Shown here piece by piece: positions 12,582 through 23,011 of a stretch of DNA of 64,000 bases (positions within the stretch are counted from its first letter, which is position 1; each line of letters starts with the position of its first letter). Location of the stretch: the NCBI GenBank assembly GCA_034509735.1, contig JACGWO010000005.1:10991692-11055691 (forward strand), in the 5' to 3' direction. Origin of the DNA: Sesamum alatum (lineage: Eukaryota; Streptophyta; Magnoliopsida; Lamiales; Pedaliaceae). A program made the position numbers and the translations under genes. The notes beneath the pieces are model-generated. The model worked only from the letters and a program-made list of their open reading frames with translations. It was not told where the DNA came from and ran no database searches.

Positions 12582-12755
12582 TTCTTAGACGCTACCATGT
12601 TCTGAGAGAAATGGTAGGAAGAGGTGACGTTCAGATGGGACCGAGTCAACTCAGCAGGCAACACAGCAGATCCGCTGACGAAGCGTATGTCGCAGAGTGC
12701 TCATAAGCAACATCTTGAGAAGATGGGTGTTAGACATATGGGTGATTGGCTTTAA
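12582..12755 (+). pseudogene. Copia pol pseudogene, C-terminal end (A1)
   Basis: This resumes the A1 RNase H reading frame after the nested element: RRYHVLREMVGRGDV, a frameshift, then ADPLTKRMSQSAHK and KMGVRHMGDWL, ending in TAA at 12753-12755. ADPLTK is the usual Copia pol C-terminal motif. It proves that the two halves were one reading frame before the nested insertion. Confidence 0.9.
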
Positions 12756-12772
12756 AGGTCAAGTGGGGAGAT
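12756..12772 (+). other. Polypurine tract of A1
   Basis: AGTGGGGAGA just before the 3' LTR start TGTTAG; this is the expected primer for plus-strand DNA synthesis. Confidence 0.8.
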
Positions 12773-14775
12773 TGTTAGAATAGGTGACCATGAAGCCAAT
12801 CTTGTTAGGCGAATTGTAACCTATGTCTGAACAATTTCAAAGTTTTAATAAACCTTGATGAATAAGAAAGTGATATTCATCTGGCTCAACTTTGTCTGTG
12901 TTCACTTTTACTGCTTTTATAACTGTTCACTACACAAAAAAAGCCCACAGACTAAGATCACATTTCGGAGACTAGGACTAGGCTTGGAGGTAGGTTCATG
13001 AAAATCAGTTCCGCCGAATCAGTCTGAAAATCTCCAAGTCAAGGAATCTCGGGAAATGGGTATCGAGAATCCACTTGAGGCTTGCACTAAGCATCTGTTA
13101 TCGTGTTTCATCGACGGGTGACGAGGGTCGTCTATGCAGTGTTAGTGGGTCAGCTTGCTAGGAGCAGCTAACTCAGGTGACTCGCGGGAACCGTCTTACG
13201 GAGAAACTTGAGTAGGGTCGGATAGGTATGACATGAGTTCCCGGTTCCAACGGTACAGGTCAATCCATTGACTTGAGGAATTGCTGAGTTTACCTATACA
13301 CCGTGTCTGTATCTTAGGTATGGTGAGAGGTTGCCAAAACACAGTTGCTGAGTATCATAAGCCATATCTAGTTGCAACCATGATGTGCAACGTGACAGTA
13401 GTTTCCAAGAAAGGATCTGTCTCCTGTCAAGAGCATTGACAGTAGCGTCTCACTATACTCTGAGTCTTATCCCTAAAATCTGTGGCCACAATAACTAAAC
13501 AAAAGGGAAGGATTCCCTACGGCATTTAGTATAGGACAAGCCGACACTTAGGTCCAAGATGGGTACCTACGTATCTGTGCCCTAGACCATAAGTGGTGAG
13601 ACTGTAAACGGAAGGATAGATGTACTGTAGAGCCTAAATGTTCAAACTCCCCCCCCCCCCCGGCGCATATTCACCTAGTCTCTAGTGCCATGGACCGTTG
13701 CTAGATGGCCACCCATGATAACGGACGGATTCTAGAAATTCGACCAAGTCTAACTGAAGGTGAACCTAAAGAATCACATACAATCTGCACACATAATGTA
13801 TTTAATTTAGAATTAAATACTTGGAGAGAGATGGAACGATTAAATTAGATTTAATCGCATCTTTTTTATCTTGGATAAATTAATTCCTTTTATTAGATGA
13901 AAGGAATTTATCTAATAAATTTGATTTATTGGAATTTGATTTAATGGGCTTAGAATAAATATTAATATTTATTTTATTTATTTCTTGCCCTTTGGATTAT
14001 TTAATTAGATTTAAATATTCCATTAAATTGATGAATGGTTGAGATTGAAGAGGGGAGATGGATGGCTATGATTGGTTTGACCAAAAAGCTAGCTTTGACT
14101 AGGATTTAATTAGGTCAAGTCCTATTCCAAGAGGAGTCTTCTAAAGAGTGGGAACTAGAAGAAGAATAAGATTCCTCCTCTATATATATGCCTAACTCTT
14201 CACTTTAGAAGAGATGATAAAAATTAAAAAACACACACACAACACACACCATCATCGCCGACTCCTCTCCCTCTCTCGACCACTTTTCTCCCCTCTCCCA
14301 AAATACTCTCTTTTGTTCTCTTGTTTCACACAATTGAACTAAAGGAGGATTGATCTCGTTAAGTCATAGCATTTGATCAGTCCGTCCTCTCCAAATCTAA
14401 TACACTTGATTTTTCGCTAGCACGAGGATCAAGATACGTGGCCGAATTGCGTGTACGAATTAGAGGGTCTCAACTCGAGATCTTGGAGCAAAACGGGGAA
14501 CAACGCGAGTAGCGGTTCGAAGACAAAACGACAACCAGGTAGGTTTTCAATTTTTGTTGATTCCGTCTTTTAAACCCTATGGCCTCCATGAATTTCTTTG
14601 TTTATTTTCATTCATGAGATACACTGAATGCCCAAGAGATTCAAGAGAACACCCCTTGAACGTCTATATTTAATTCTTATTTATAGCATGTTTTAAATTA
14701 TTGCAATTTTTTTATACCGCGCTTCTGCATTCGCTTTACTTCCGGAACGATCCACACACCTTTGCTAGGCTTTCA
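12773..14775 (+). repeat. 3' LTR of A1 (2003 bp)
   Basis: From TGTTAGAATAGG to GGCTTTCA. It contains a poly-C run at 13649-13661, a TATATATA at about 14181, CA-rich and CT-rich stretches, a donor-like CCAGGTAGGT near 14537 and a U5 stretch with TTATACCGCGC. Its right edge lies only about 360 bp from the stop codon of the RING gene. Confidence 0.9.
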
Positions 14776-15135
14776 AAATCAACACTAAGCAATAATAATA
14801 TGTTTAATTCATCCATTATTTTCCTTTTTAAATAAGAAAGACTTTTCCTTTAACAAACAAATCCTCGACCTTGTCGAATGACATGAGATGAAATAATCCG
14901 ACAAGCAAGCACAATTCTTCAAAGAAATCGCACAACCAACCTGTAAATAGGAACATCAACTTACAATGATTTTTCGAGCGTACTTTTGTATCAACATGGA
15001 AGTTGCCAACACGAAAAAATGGCATTAATTCTTAGTACAGAGAAACCAGAGCATCAAGAGTGATCTTTTTTTTCAAAGATATTGAAATCTATACAGAAAT
15101 AAGAAAGCAGCAGCAAGATGTATGAGCCATCGAAC
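14776..15135 (-). other. 3' flank and probable 3' UTR of the RING gene
   Basis: Single-copy-looking, AT-rich sequence between the A1 LTR edge and the RING stop codon. I could not place a poly(A) site with confidence. Confidence 0.4.
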
Positions 15136-18100
15136 CTATTTATCTGAGGTTTGAGACACGGCAGCTGTTTTACAGATCGGGCAGGTATTTTTCTGCCCGA
15201 GCCACTGCTTTATGCAATCGATGTGATAGAAGTGTCCACAGTTCAGCTTCCCCGTCTCATCATCTAGTTCATATTCCTCCTGCAACGATATATACAAAGT
15301 AAAGAAACATGAGCAGTCAAAAACAGGACGGCATGAGAACTAAGTCCATGCACAGAAACTGAAGAGTGCGTTTGTAAAGAAACCTGGCATATACTGCATT
15401 TCCTCTCCGTTTCCGAGGCAAAATGTAATGGCAAATCATCCGACATCGCAAGTTTGGTCCTCGTCAGACAGCAAGTTATCTCATTCTCTCTCAGTCCAGT
15501 GCACACATACCCAATCCTGTCACCGAGTTCCAGTAATTCCTGTTTGCCCCACCAAATGAAGACATTTTAATGATGTAAAATTTCAGACAAACATTTTTCA
15601 GCAAAACTAGACAAGGCAAAGGCGATCCACCATTCATTCACAGGCATATACCTCATATGACATGTTATCAACATCAAGCCTCAGATCCCTGTATCTGTCG
15701 AGCCCATCCGATCTCCCTCCCATCAACAGGCTGTTTTGGAGCATTACAATCTGCAAACAGAGCATAACGTAAGTATCAAAAGCAACTGTGAGAATGATCT
15801 TCCCTTGTTTAACTTTCTAGACATTGACATTCCCCATATAACACTTTTGTAACATTTTCTTCAGTTGTTATCAGCCAATGATAGTTCCTACACAAGTTTA
15901 TAGAAGTCAAAACCTATAGAGTGACGTGATCATGCATTAAAATTAAAATTTCCTTGTCCCAGCCTTTCAACTACATAGAAAAGAATCGATAATAGAAAAT
16001 GTGGAAGAATATGTTAAACCTGGTGATTGATACTAGAAAATCGAGTAGTATGCAAATATATTGTAGATCGCATCCACATGGTAACAGGTATCCAACATTC
16101 CACTCTAACGTTCTTGTCACATGATGAAAGCTCCAACCCAGTTAATTTTCTTTTCTTTCCTTAAACTTAAAAGTTTTAGAGAGTTAAGTCTGAGAATGCC
16201 AAGGCCTAATGCTCTCAAACAAGATTTACTTAACATGGAAGACAGTCTAAGAAAGACAAAGGAAGACTTCCAGCATTGTTCTTATATCTCGTAAGAAATA
16301 TTAGACGTTTCAGTGTATTTTCTTCAAAATCATCCATCATTCAGTTAAATTGATGTTTTAAGATAGTCAACAAACATCAATATTAAGTTTTAGCCCCACA
16401 ACTATTAAGCTTCTTTCATAAAGATTTTGGTTCCTGATAAGCTAGCAATCTCCAGTCTTTTCAGATTATACTAATTCCTAGATAAGTGGTTTCAAACTGA
16501 AGCAAAATTAGCCTGCAGTTAATAGATGAACAAACTGGCAGGAGACTTCCCTCATAAATGAACAACGAAATGGCAAGTTCGGTTTTCAGCTTGTAGCATG
16601 CTGTTAATGAATCAGCCCTAGTTACAAACTTTCTGGTGGTAAAGTAGTTTGAATTCTAGGTTGAGTCTTGAATGTAGTAATTCACCTGACATTTGTATTA
16701 AAGAAAAGGGATAACTACATTTACACCCCTGATCTATAGTCTATTTACACAAACCACCCTTGTCTTTGCATAATTACAAAAACCACCCTTGATAGCCAAA
16801 AAATAGGGGTAGTTTGTGTAATAATGTTGATACTTTTGATGGGTGTAAGTGTAATTTTCTTAAAAAAATAGGGGTGGTTTGTGTAAATGATGCTTACATT
16901 CTAGTGGGTGTATGTGTAGTTATTTAAAAGACACGGGTGGTTTGTGTAAACAGACCATAAGTTAGGGGGTGTAAATGTCATTATCCCTGAAGAAAATAAA
17001 TAAATTCTACAGTAATTTGGCGTCTTTCTTTAGTTCTTTAATATACCTAGTAAAATCTGGTTTTACCTCTCTTAGAGGTTCACTATAAGTTATAACTAAA
17101 CCCTCCAATGAAGTATCTCAGGCACATATGACCCTAACTAAAATAAGAATTGGAAACTATTGCATACAGAGCAAACTCATCTTAAAGAATGACAGTGCTA
17201 TATGCAGCATGTTGAACATGTCTATACCATCACTGTTTGACAAAAAAAATTAGCCACTAACAGCAGCATCAGAATTGCAGGTGCTTGGCAATGTTCAGCT
17301 CCAAAGGGTTCAGAAGAGTAAGATAACACAACCGCACAAACCCAAGAATTAAGCTAACCTCCGCAAGTCCTTCACGGAAACCATGTCTGACATGACGATG
17401 ATGTCTGGACCCAGAAACATCAGAACGAATACGAGGCATCCCAAAGGCAACTTCAGATTCTAGGAAAGGATTGTCTTCAGGAGTAACCATTCTCCTCACA
17501 GTACACGACCGCTGACAATCAACAAAACGTAAATTGAGGCCAGTGTATTAATTGGCTGTAAAGCAACAAAGCCCAATCGGACACTTTTAACAAGAAAAGC
17601 ATGGAAAGAACCAAGAACAGACCTGATAGCCATGGAAAGAAACACCAAATTAAAGGTATGAATCTGGCTTGAAGAAAAGAGAACCATATGGCTAGGAAAA
17701 GAGTACTCATTACAAACCAAGGGACACAATCTGAATAAGCATACAAAACAATACACACTACTCTAGCCATTGAATGTAGAGACAGATGTAATAGAAATTT
17801 TGCTGGACATAGTAAACCAAATCAGAAATCGCTCTATTTTGTGATCAAAGAATGTCCGCAATAACATTCAAACCGGCTGCTACACCATTATTGCAAGTCC
17901 TACCACAAGAAAAGGTACAGTTCCCTCTAAGCGCAAAATTGGCATTTAATAACCAGTGCAAAATCAAGATCAACCAAGAAAACAGAAGAATAGACGCAAA
18001 GGCACACAAAACATCCAGAAAAGATACCCTTTTCCTTAATGTAATCGACATCATTAAGAGAATTTCATCCACAAGAACACACTAGTATACACAAGTAAAA

Positions 18101-18704
18101 TGAAAGCCAACTGGAGTCAAAGGGTTAGAAGCATATGAATGAAGAAGGAACACATAATTACCTCCCTCTGACCAAGAAAAATCCTGTCAACTCCATCAAC
18201 TTTGCCTCTCGGAGGCCTCCTTGAAACGACACAATCCACAGAAGCAGCATCAGTAGTTAGCCCCATACCCGGGCCGCACAAAACATCAGGAACACCCACA
18301 CAACTAGATGACAATGCCAAAGAAATCGATGATTGTGAGGATGGGTTACTGTTTCTTATGGCAGCAGCAGAGCTGTTGTTCATGGGTAGCTCGTCATTGC
18401 CACTTTTCTTGGTCTTAAGCCTCTTCTTTTTCAATTTCTTAGCCTCCCAATTGGCCGATGTTCTTATAACTGCAGGCACTGAGACTTGTGGGGAGGCAGT
18501 ACAGCCCAGTCCTCTGAATGTAGCTGAGGAGAAATTCTTTTTCTTGGAGGTGGCGTCGTTGGTTGGGCCGGAGGAAAGGAGGATAGAGGAAATGGTGGGT
18601 TTCGAACGAGAGGAATTCGGATCTGTTTCTGGATTGTGGCTGTTGGTGGTGGCGGTAAGCTGCGGAGGATTTCTGGGCTTCCTATACCTAACGTGTTCAG
18701 CCAT
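15136..18704 (-). CDS. RING-H2 E3 ubiquitin ligase, five exons, 364 aa
   Basis: Probable E3 ligase that recruits an E2 enzyme and ubiquitinates target proteins; substrate unknown. Exons on the minus strand: 18704-18162, 17511-17359, 15750-15652, 15539-15384 and 15279-15136, coding 181, 51, 33, 52 and 47 aa. All introns are GT-AG and phase 0 (650, 1608, 112 and 104 bp). The N-terminal third is Ser/Thr/Asn-rich and disordered-looking, with a basic KKLKKKRLKTKK patch that could be a nuclear signal. Next come FRGLGCTASPQVSVPAVIR and a conserved RYRDLRLDVDNMSYEELLEL helix. A C-terminal RING-H2 starts CSICQEEYELDDETGK, holds CGHFYHIDC and ends CPIC: all eight C3H2C3 ligands are present. The middle and RING resemble the plant MBR/RHG1A-type RING group. 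I chose the ATG at 18704 (G at +4); the frame stays open upstream but has no ATG. The gene looks intact, although LTR elements flank its 3' side. Confidence 0.93.
16708..16987. mobile_element. Mutator-type MITE in RING intron 2 (280 bp)
   Basis: Terminal inverted repeats of about 52 bp, starting GGGATAACTACATTTACACC on the left and GGGATAATGACATTTACACC on the right strand. Nine-base flanks TAAAGAAAA (16699-16707) and TGAAGAAAA (16988-16996) match at 8 of 9, as expected for Mutator-type elements. The interior holds about three direct repeats of roughly 60 bp around GGGGTGGTTTGTGTAA. It does not disturb the exons. Confidence 0.85.
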
Positions 18705-18781
18705 AGTTGAGCCGTCGGCAACCAGCACAGGATGGTTGTCCCGTGTAGTCTTCAGAAAGAAACTCAACTGGTAGGCTGTGC

Positions 18782-18817
<36 letters not shown>
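18782..18817. repeat. (GT)n(GA)n microsatellite
   Basis: GT repeat at 18782-18795 running into a GA repeat to 18817, upstream of the RING start codon. Confidence 0.85.
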
Positions 18818-18818
<1 letters not shown>

Positions 18819-18901
18819 GTGGGGTGTAGATGGAAGGAATTTCAAGAAAGGATTTTGTGAATTAGAAAAGAAGTTCTCCGTTTGTGTGTATATGTGAGAC
18901 A

Positions 18902-18904
<3 letters not shown>

Positions 18905-18938
<34 letters not shown>
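18905..18938. repeat. (GA)n microsatellite
   Basis: About 34 bases of GA repeat in the second promoter module of the RING gene. Confidence 0.85.
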
Positions 18939-18940
<2 letters not shown>

Positions 18941-19135
18941 CTTTGCGTGTGTGGAAAAAAGGGGTGATGAAGGAGGAGGAGAGAGGTGGGGGTGTTGATG
19001 GGATTTCAAGGATGGAATTTTGTGAATTATAAAAGAAGTTTTGAGCAGAAGAGAGAGAGGGGCAGACTCCATCGCTATGTTCGGATTCATTTTAGCTTCA
19101 CTAGTTCTTTTGAAAGTATTAAATATATATTTATA

Positions 19136-19983
19136 AAAATATGTAAAAGAGAAATAATTTAACAATAAATAATATTTTTTATCTTTCAATCTACAACACA
19201 ATACATATAATAAAAATAAATATTATTATATATATATAAAATATAAAAGAGAAATAATTTGACAATTAACGGTGTTTTTTGTTTTCTAATATACAGCATA
19301 ATATTCCATATAATATATTTTTTACACTATATAAAATTAACTCAAAAAATAAATCCAAACATACACCCTATCTCTAATACACACTTATTTATCTTTATTT
19401 TTCTCTTTATATCTCCAAAACCAAAACAAAATACTCTAAAAACAAAACCAAACATAATGCATCTTTTTTCTTTTCCTCTTGCAACGGTGAATAAACTGGA
19501 TAGGCATGAATATCCATGTAACAAAATTGACATAAACTGTTCATTTTAGACAAATCTTGTAGAGATATTAGCTATATTTGTCATTATAATTTTATCAATA
19601 TATTAGTAAGTCAAACTTAAATTTTACTGAATCAAACTTTATCGATCAAATCCATTACCATCCCATCTACCCATAATATTTTGTCAAATTTCACAACATA
19701 CTGTTCAATTTGATCAATATAATTCTATCCACATCTTAATAAATAAATCAAATTTTATAGATCAATAACCACGATCCTATAATACATGGACATAAAATAG
19801 CAATATTTATGCCTTAATAAAATTCAAATTCATAATATAAAAGCAAAGAATTTAACACTTTTCATCAACACACCACCATTTCCAGTCCATGGTTCTTCAT
19901 GTTCATAATTTATAGCATTTCTGAATTGGTAGAGTGGAATAAATGGGAAAGATATCTAAAAAATAGTTGTGTAAAGGGAAAGC

Positions 19984-20022
<39 letters not shown>

Positions 20023-20649
20023 CTAGCTAGCTATAATAATACAAAAAAAGGAGGTTGACAAAAGAAGAAAAAAGTGTGTTTAATTGGTGGGAATGGGATT
20101 TCTAAAAAGTGAAGTAGATAAAGAAGGTAAAAATATTCGCAGTCTTTATTAATTGAGTATTTTTGGACTTTTGTTAGGGTAGAGAAGCATCATTAACTTT
20201 TTCTGAATTGGTTAGGTGGGCTCTGCTTTGTCTTCTTGCATCTTATGTGGGTGACCAATCGAGTAAAACATCATCAAACGCTGGTCAGAAATACTCTACA
20301 CTTCTTCTCTGTTTTCTTTAATATATTAATTAATGTACTAATAATAGTGTTTAATACTTTGTATTGACTTTTTTACCTTGAATTAAGTAGACAACCAGCA
20401 AGCATATCGTTTGAGTATAAACTAATACCACTAGGTCCCCCTGGCTTATTTGATCTTGCCCAATATTTTCAATCTTAGTCCGTGAATGAGACCGAAGGAG
20501 ACATTACAAGTATTAAAAATAGATTAGCCGAAAATCAATAATTGTCACCTTATAATTTATTTGAAAATAGTTTTTTTTTAACAAAATGTTATTTAGAGAG
20601 TAATTTTTTAATTATATTCATTTACATTTTATACATATTTAATATGTGC
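19136..20649. other. AT-rich spacer with no gene seen
   Basis: Upstream intergenic DNA of the RING gene. Short ORFs here are AT-rich and lack recognisable motifs. A (GA)n repeat lies at 19986-20019. I see no LTR edges or transposase. Confidence 0.5.
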
Positions 20650-21112
20650 ATCCGATTGAAATTTTCAAATCATAAATATTATGGGGGTTGAATCGTTCAT
20701 AACACAAGATCATGAAACCAACTTTAATTGTTTGACTTAAATGAATCCAAGTCATAAAATCAGTCAAGATGAGGGCATTAAGATCGATTTCATAAAACTT
20801 GCACTAAGCGATGTATTCGTAATTGTCGCACTTCATAAATAATTGTATATGACGTCTATGCATTTTAATGTGTGGTTATAAAGAATTGTTAAGTTTATTG
20901 CACGACTTGCAATATAAGACCATATAGAACCTCATAATCAATATTGATGTGTACTGGAGTCTAATAACATCATAAAATGTCGAAAGACCAGTTGAGGATC
21001 CTAAGATTTTTGTAGGACCAACCTGCAAAACATGTGTTAGCATTCGAATACTTAAATTTATAATGATTTTAGAAAATATTTAAGAAAGAATATATCAAAA
21101 ATACTTAAGAAT
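20650..21112 (+). repeat. Very old family B-like LTR relic
   Basis: Scattered matches to the family B U3, for example AACTTGCACTAAGCGATGTA against GACTTGCACTAAGAGTCGTA at 23319, in the same order as in the LTR. No edge or TSD is left, and the divergence is high. Confidence 0.5.
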
Positions 21113-21668
21113 TGTTAGAGTAGGTGACTAGAAAATCAATTAGATTGGTTGTTTTGTAATCAATTTTATACGATCTTTCTTCGAATGTACTGTTAAATAC
21201 TGTGATAAAAGAATGTCCATTGGCCATCTTTGTAGTGTTTTTTATTTATGCTTTATCATATGTCACTAACAAAGCCCACAGACCATGCAGACCAATAAAG
21301 TTGGGTTTCCCCTGTGATTACGAGTATGAAATAATCTTTCAATGGTTGGTTTGAAACGTTGCAAGTGGAGAACTCTCGAGAAAGGGCATTGAGGGTTCTA
21401 TAGAGACTTGAACTAAGTGTTGTATTTATTTATGAGTGTCAAGTTTCATCGACGTGGTGTCTATGTACTATAGGGGTGCTAGAGAAGGGGTTGTCAAGTT
21501 CACTGAACTAACTCGCAAGAATTGTCATATGTAAGCCTTTTAGGCATGATCGGTATAACTTGAACTTTTTGGTTGCAATAGTACAGGAATTAGTCATTTG
21601 ACTTGAGGAGCCATAGTAGCCTAGTGTATGAGGCGACTGTATCTTGGTCTTGACTGATGTGGTTATGT
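21113..21668 (+). repeat. Family B LTR, left part (outer layer)
   Basis: Starts TGTTAGAGTAGGTGACTAG. It is broken at 21668 by a second LTR, and its homology resumes at 34220 (GTGGTCACTAAAAAGCC), so it is the host of the next layer. Confidence 0.78.
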
Positions 21669-23011
21669 TGTTACGTTTAGAATAAGTGATCAAAAAGCCA
21701 ATTAAATTGGCCTTCTATGTAATCTATTTGACAATTCGAGGTATTGTGTTATTATGTAATGAGTAAAATGAGTATTTGTTAAGATTATATTATCTTTGTT
21801 GTGCTCATTCTTGTATGGTAATGTCTATTTACATATATCACAACAAAGCCCATAGGCCACGTTAACAACTTACGTAGTCGGGCCACGCTTTGGATGGTGG
21901 TTATGACCAACTGATAAAGGATTGGGTCTGAAATGTTCCAAGTCGAGGACTTCGAGACAGGGCATTGAGCGTCTTATTGAGACTTGCACTTCGTATCATA
22001 TTCATTGGATGAGTGTCGTATTTCATCAGCGACAGACGTGGGACGTCTATATGATCTTAGTGGGTTGGTCCACTAGGGTCGAGCCGACTGAGCTTACTCG
22101 TGGGGATCGTCATATGGAAGTCTTAGAGGTTTGGTCGGTATGACTGAAGTTCGATTATGATAGTATGGTAATAGTCCTCGGACTTGAGGAACCACGGTAG
22201 TCACATGCACACACTGGTTGTATCTTGGATCTAGCGAGAGTGGATCATGTCATGGACATGTTCGCTATAAGACCTGTCCAATGCAGTCAGAATGTGTAAC
22301 GACGACGATGGGTTCCAAGAAGAGGATCCCTCCCCTGTTAGTATGTGACAGAGGTATCTTTTATGTACTCGGAGGCACATTCATGCTTCTTGAAGTTGTG
22401 GCTACAGTGGTTGATCGAGTATGGAAAGGTTTCCTGCATCAATTCAAGGAAGTATATGTAGTCTCGAGTATTAAGCATAGTTGCCTAGTCCAAGATGGGA
22501 ACCGACGCCTAATTTCATACCCTAGAGTAAGGCCGGGAAACGGTAGATGAAAGGACCGTACCCGTACGAAATTAGGAGCCTAAATGTTCACGCCACATTC
22601 ACCTAGTCTCTAGTGCCACAACCCATTGCTAGACGGCCACCCATAGTAGCGGGCTCCTATTGAACACAAGCCCAAGTTTAGCTGAGGGTGAACCTAAAGA
22701 GTCACACAAAAATCACTGAGGAAGTTTCAGAATTAACTTGGACTCAATTCCGAAAGATGATAACATCGAATGCGGTATACGGGAGAAAACTACAGAGGTA
22801 ACAACTATTTTGTTATATATAGTTTTCATAGCTTGTTTTTCTATGTGCCCTATACGATGCATGCTTTATTGTTATTGTATTATACATCGAATGCCCGGGA
22901 GAGCACCCAAGGGCACACCCATTGGGCTACACATATTGTTATTATTTGTTTTAAATATCGCTCTTAACGTGTCTCTCCTCGCGCTTCCGCTGCACTCCCG
23001 GGCGGATCCAC
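21669..23011 (+). repeat. Family B solo LTR, left part (middle layer)
   Basis: Starts TGTTACGTTTAGAATAAG and runs to CGGGCGGATCCAC, where the family B element inserts. Its last bases TTCTTTCA are found at 34212-34219. Flanking ATGT at 21665-21668 and 34220-34223 looks like the remains of its target duplication. No internal region belongs to it, so it is a solo LTR. Confidence 0.78.
23007..23011. repeat. Target-site duplication TCCAC, left
   Basis: TCCAC precedes the family B element and recurs at 34207-34211. Confidence 0.92.

Larger units (their letters stand above)
1302..14775 (+). mobile_element. Family A Ty1/Copia retrotransposon A1, 5'-truncated, with a nested insertion
   Basis: Order on the plus strand: leader (1302-3363), gag-pol (3364-6965, continuing 12582-12755), polypurine tract, 3' LTR (12773-14775). 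Domain order gag, zinc knuckle, protease, integrase, reverse transcriptase, RNase H is the Ty1/Copia order. The 5' LTR and primer site are missing because the element is cut at 1301/1302. A minus-strand family A element is inserted at 6966-12576 with a GCACA duplication. The reading frame has several stops and frameshifts, so the element is not autonomous. Confidence 0.9.
18705..19135 (-). promoter_or_regulatory. RING gene 5' UTR and promoter with duplicated microsatellite module
   Basis: A TATAAATA lies on the minus strand at about 19135-19128; transcription would begin near 19100 and give a leader of about 390 bases rich in CT. Two related modules lie in it: 18836-18880 and 19000-19045 share TTTTGTGAATTA and AAAAGAAGTT, each next to a GA/CT repeat. 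An upstream ATG at about 19056 on the minus strand would start a short low-complexity uORF. The exact start site is inferred. Confidence 0.4.

Noticed and set aside
18202..18774. Plus-strand ORF of 190 aa opposite RING exon 1
   Set aside because: It is antisense to a spliced gene with clear domain matches, has no motif, and does not respect the exon edge.
18705..18845. In-frame upstream extension of the RING protein (to 18845)
   Set aside because: It begins at TTG, has no ATG, and encodes microsatellite sequence (SLSLSLSHTHTRT). The ATG at 18704 is preferred.
19986..20019. Long GA repeat as a regulatory element
   Set aside because: It lies more than 800 bases upstream of the RING promoter, and nothing links it to a gene; it is noted only as a microsatellite in the spacer.
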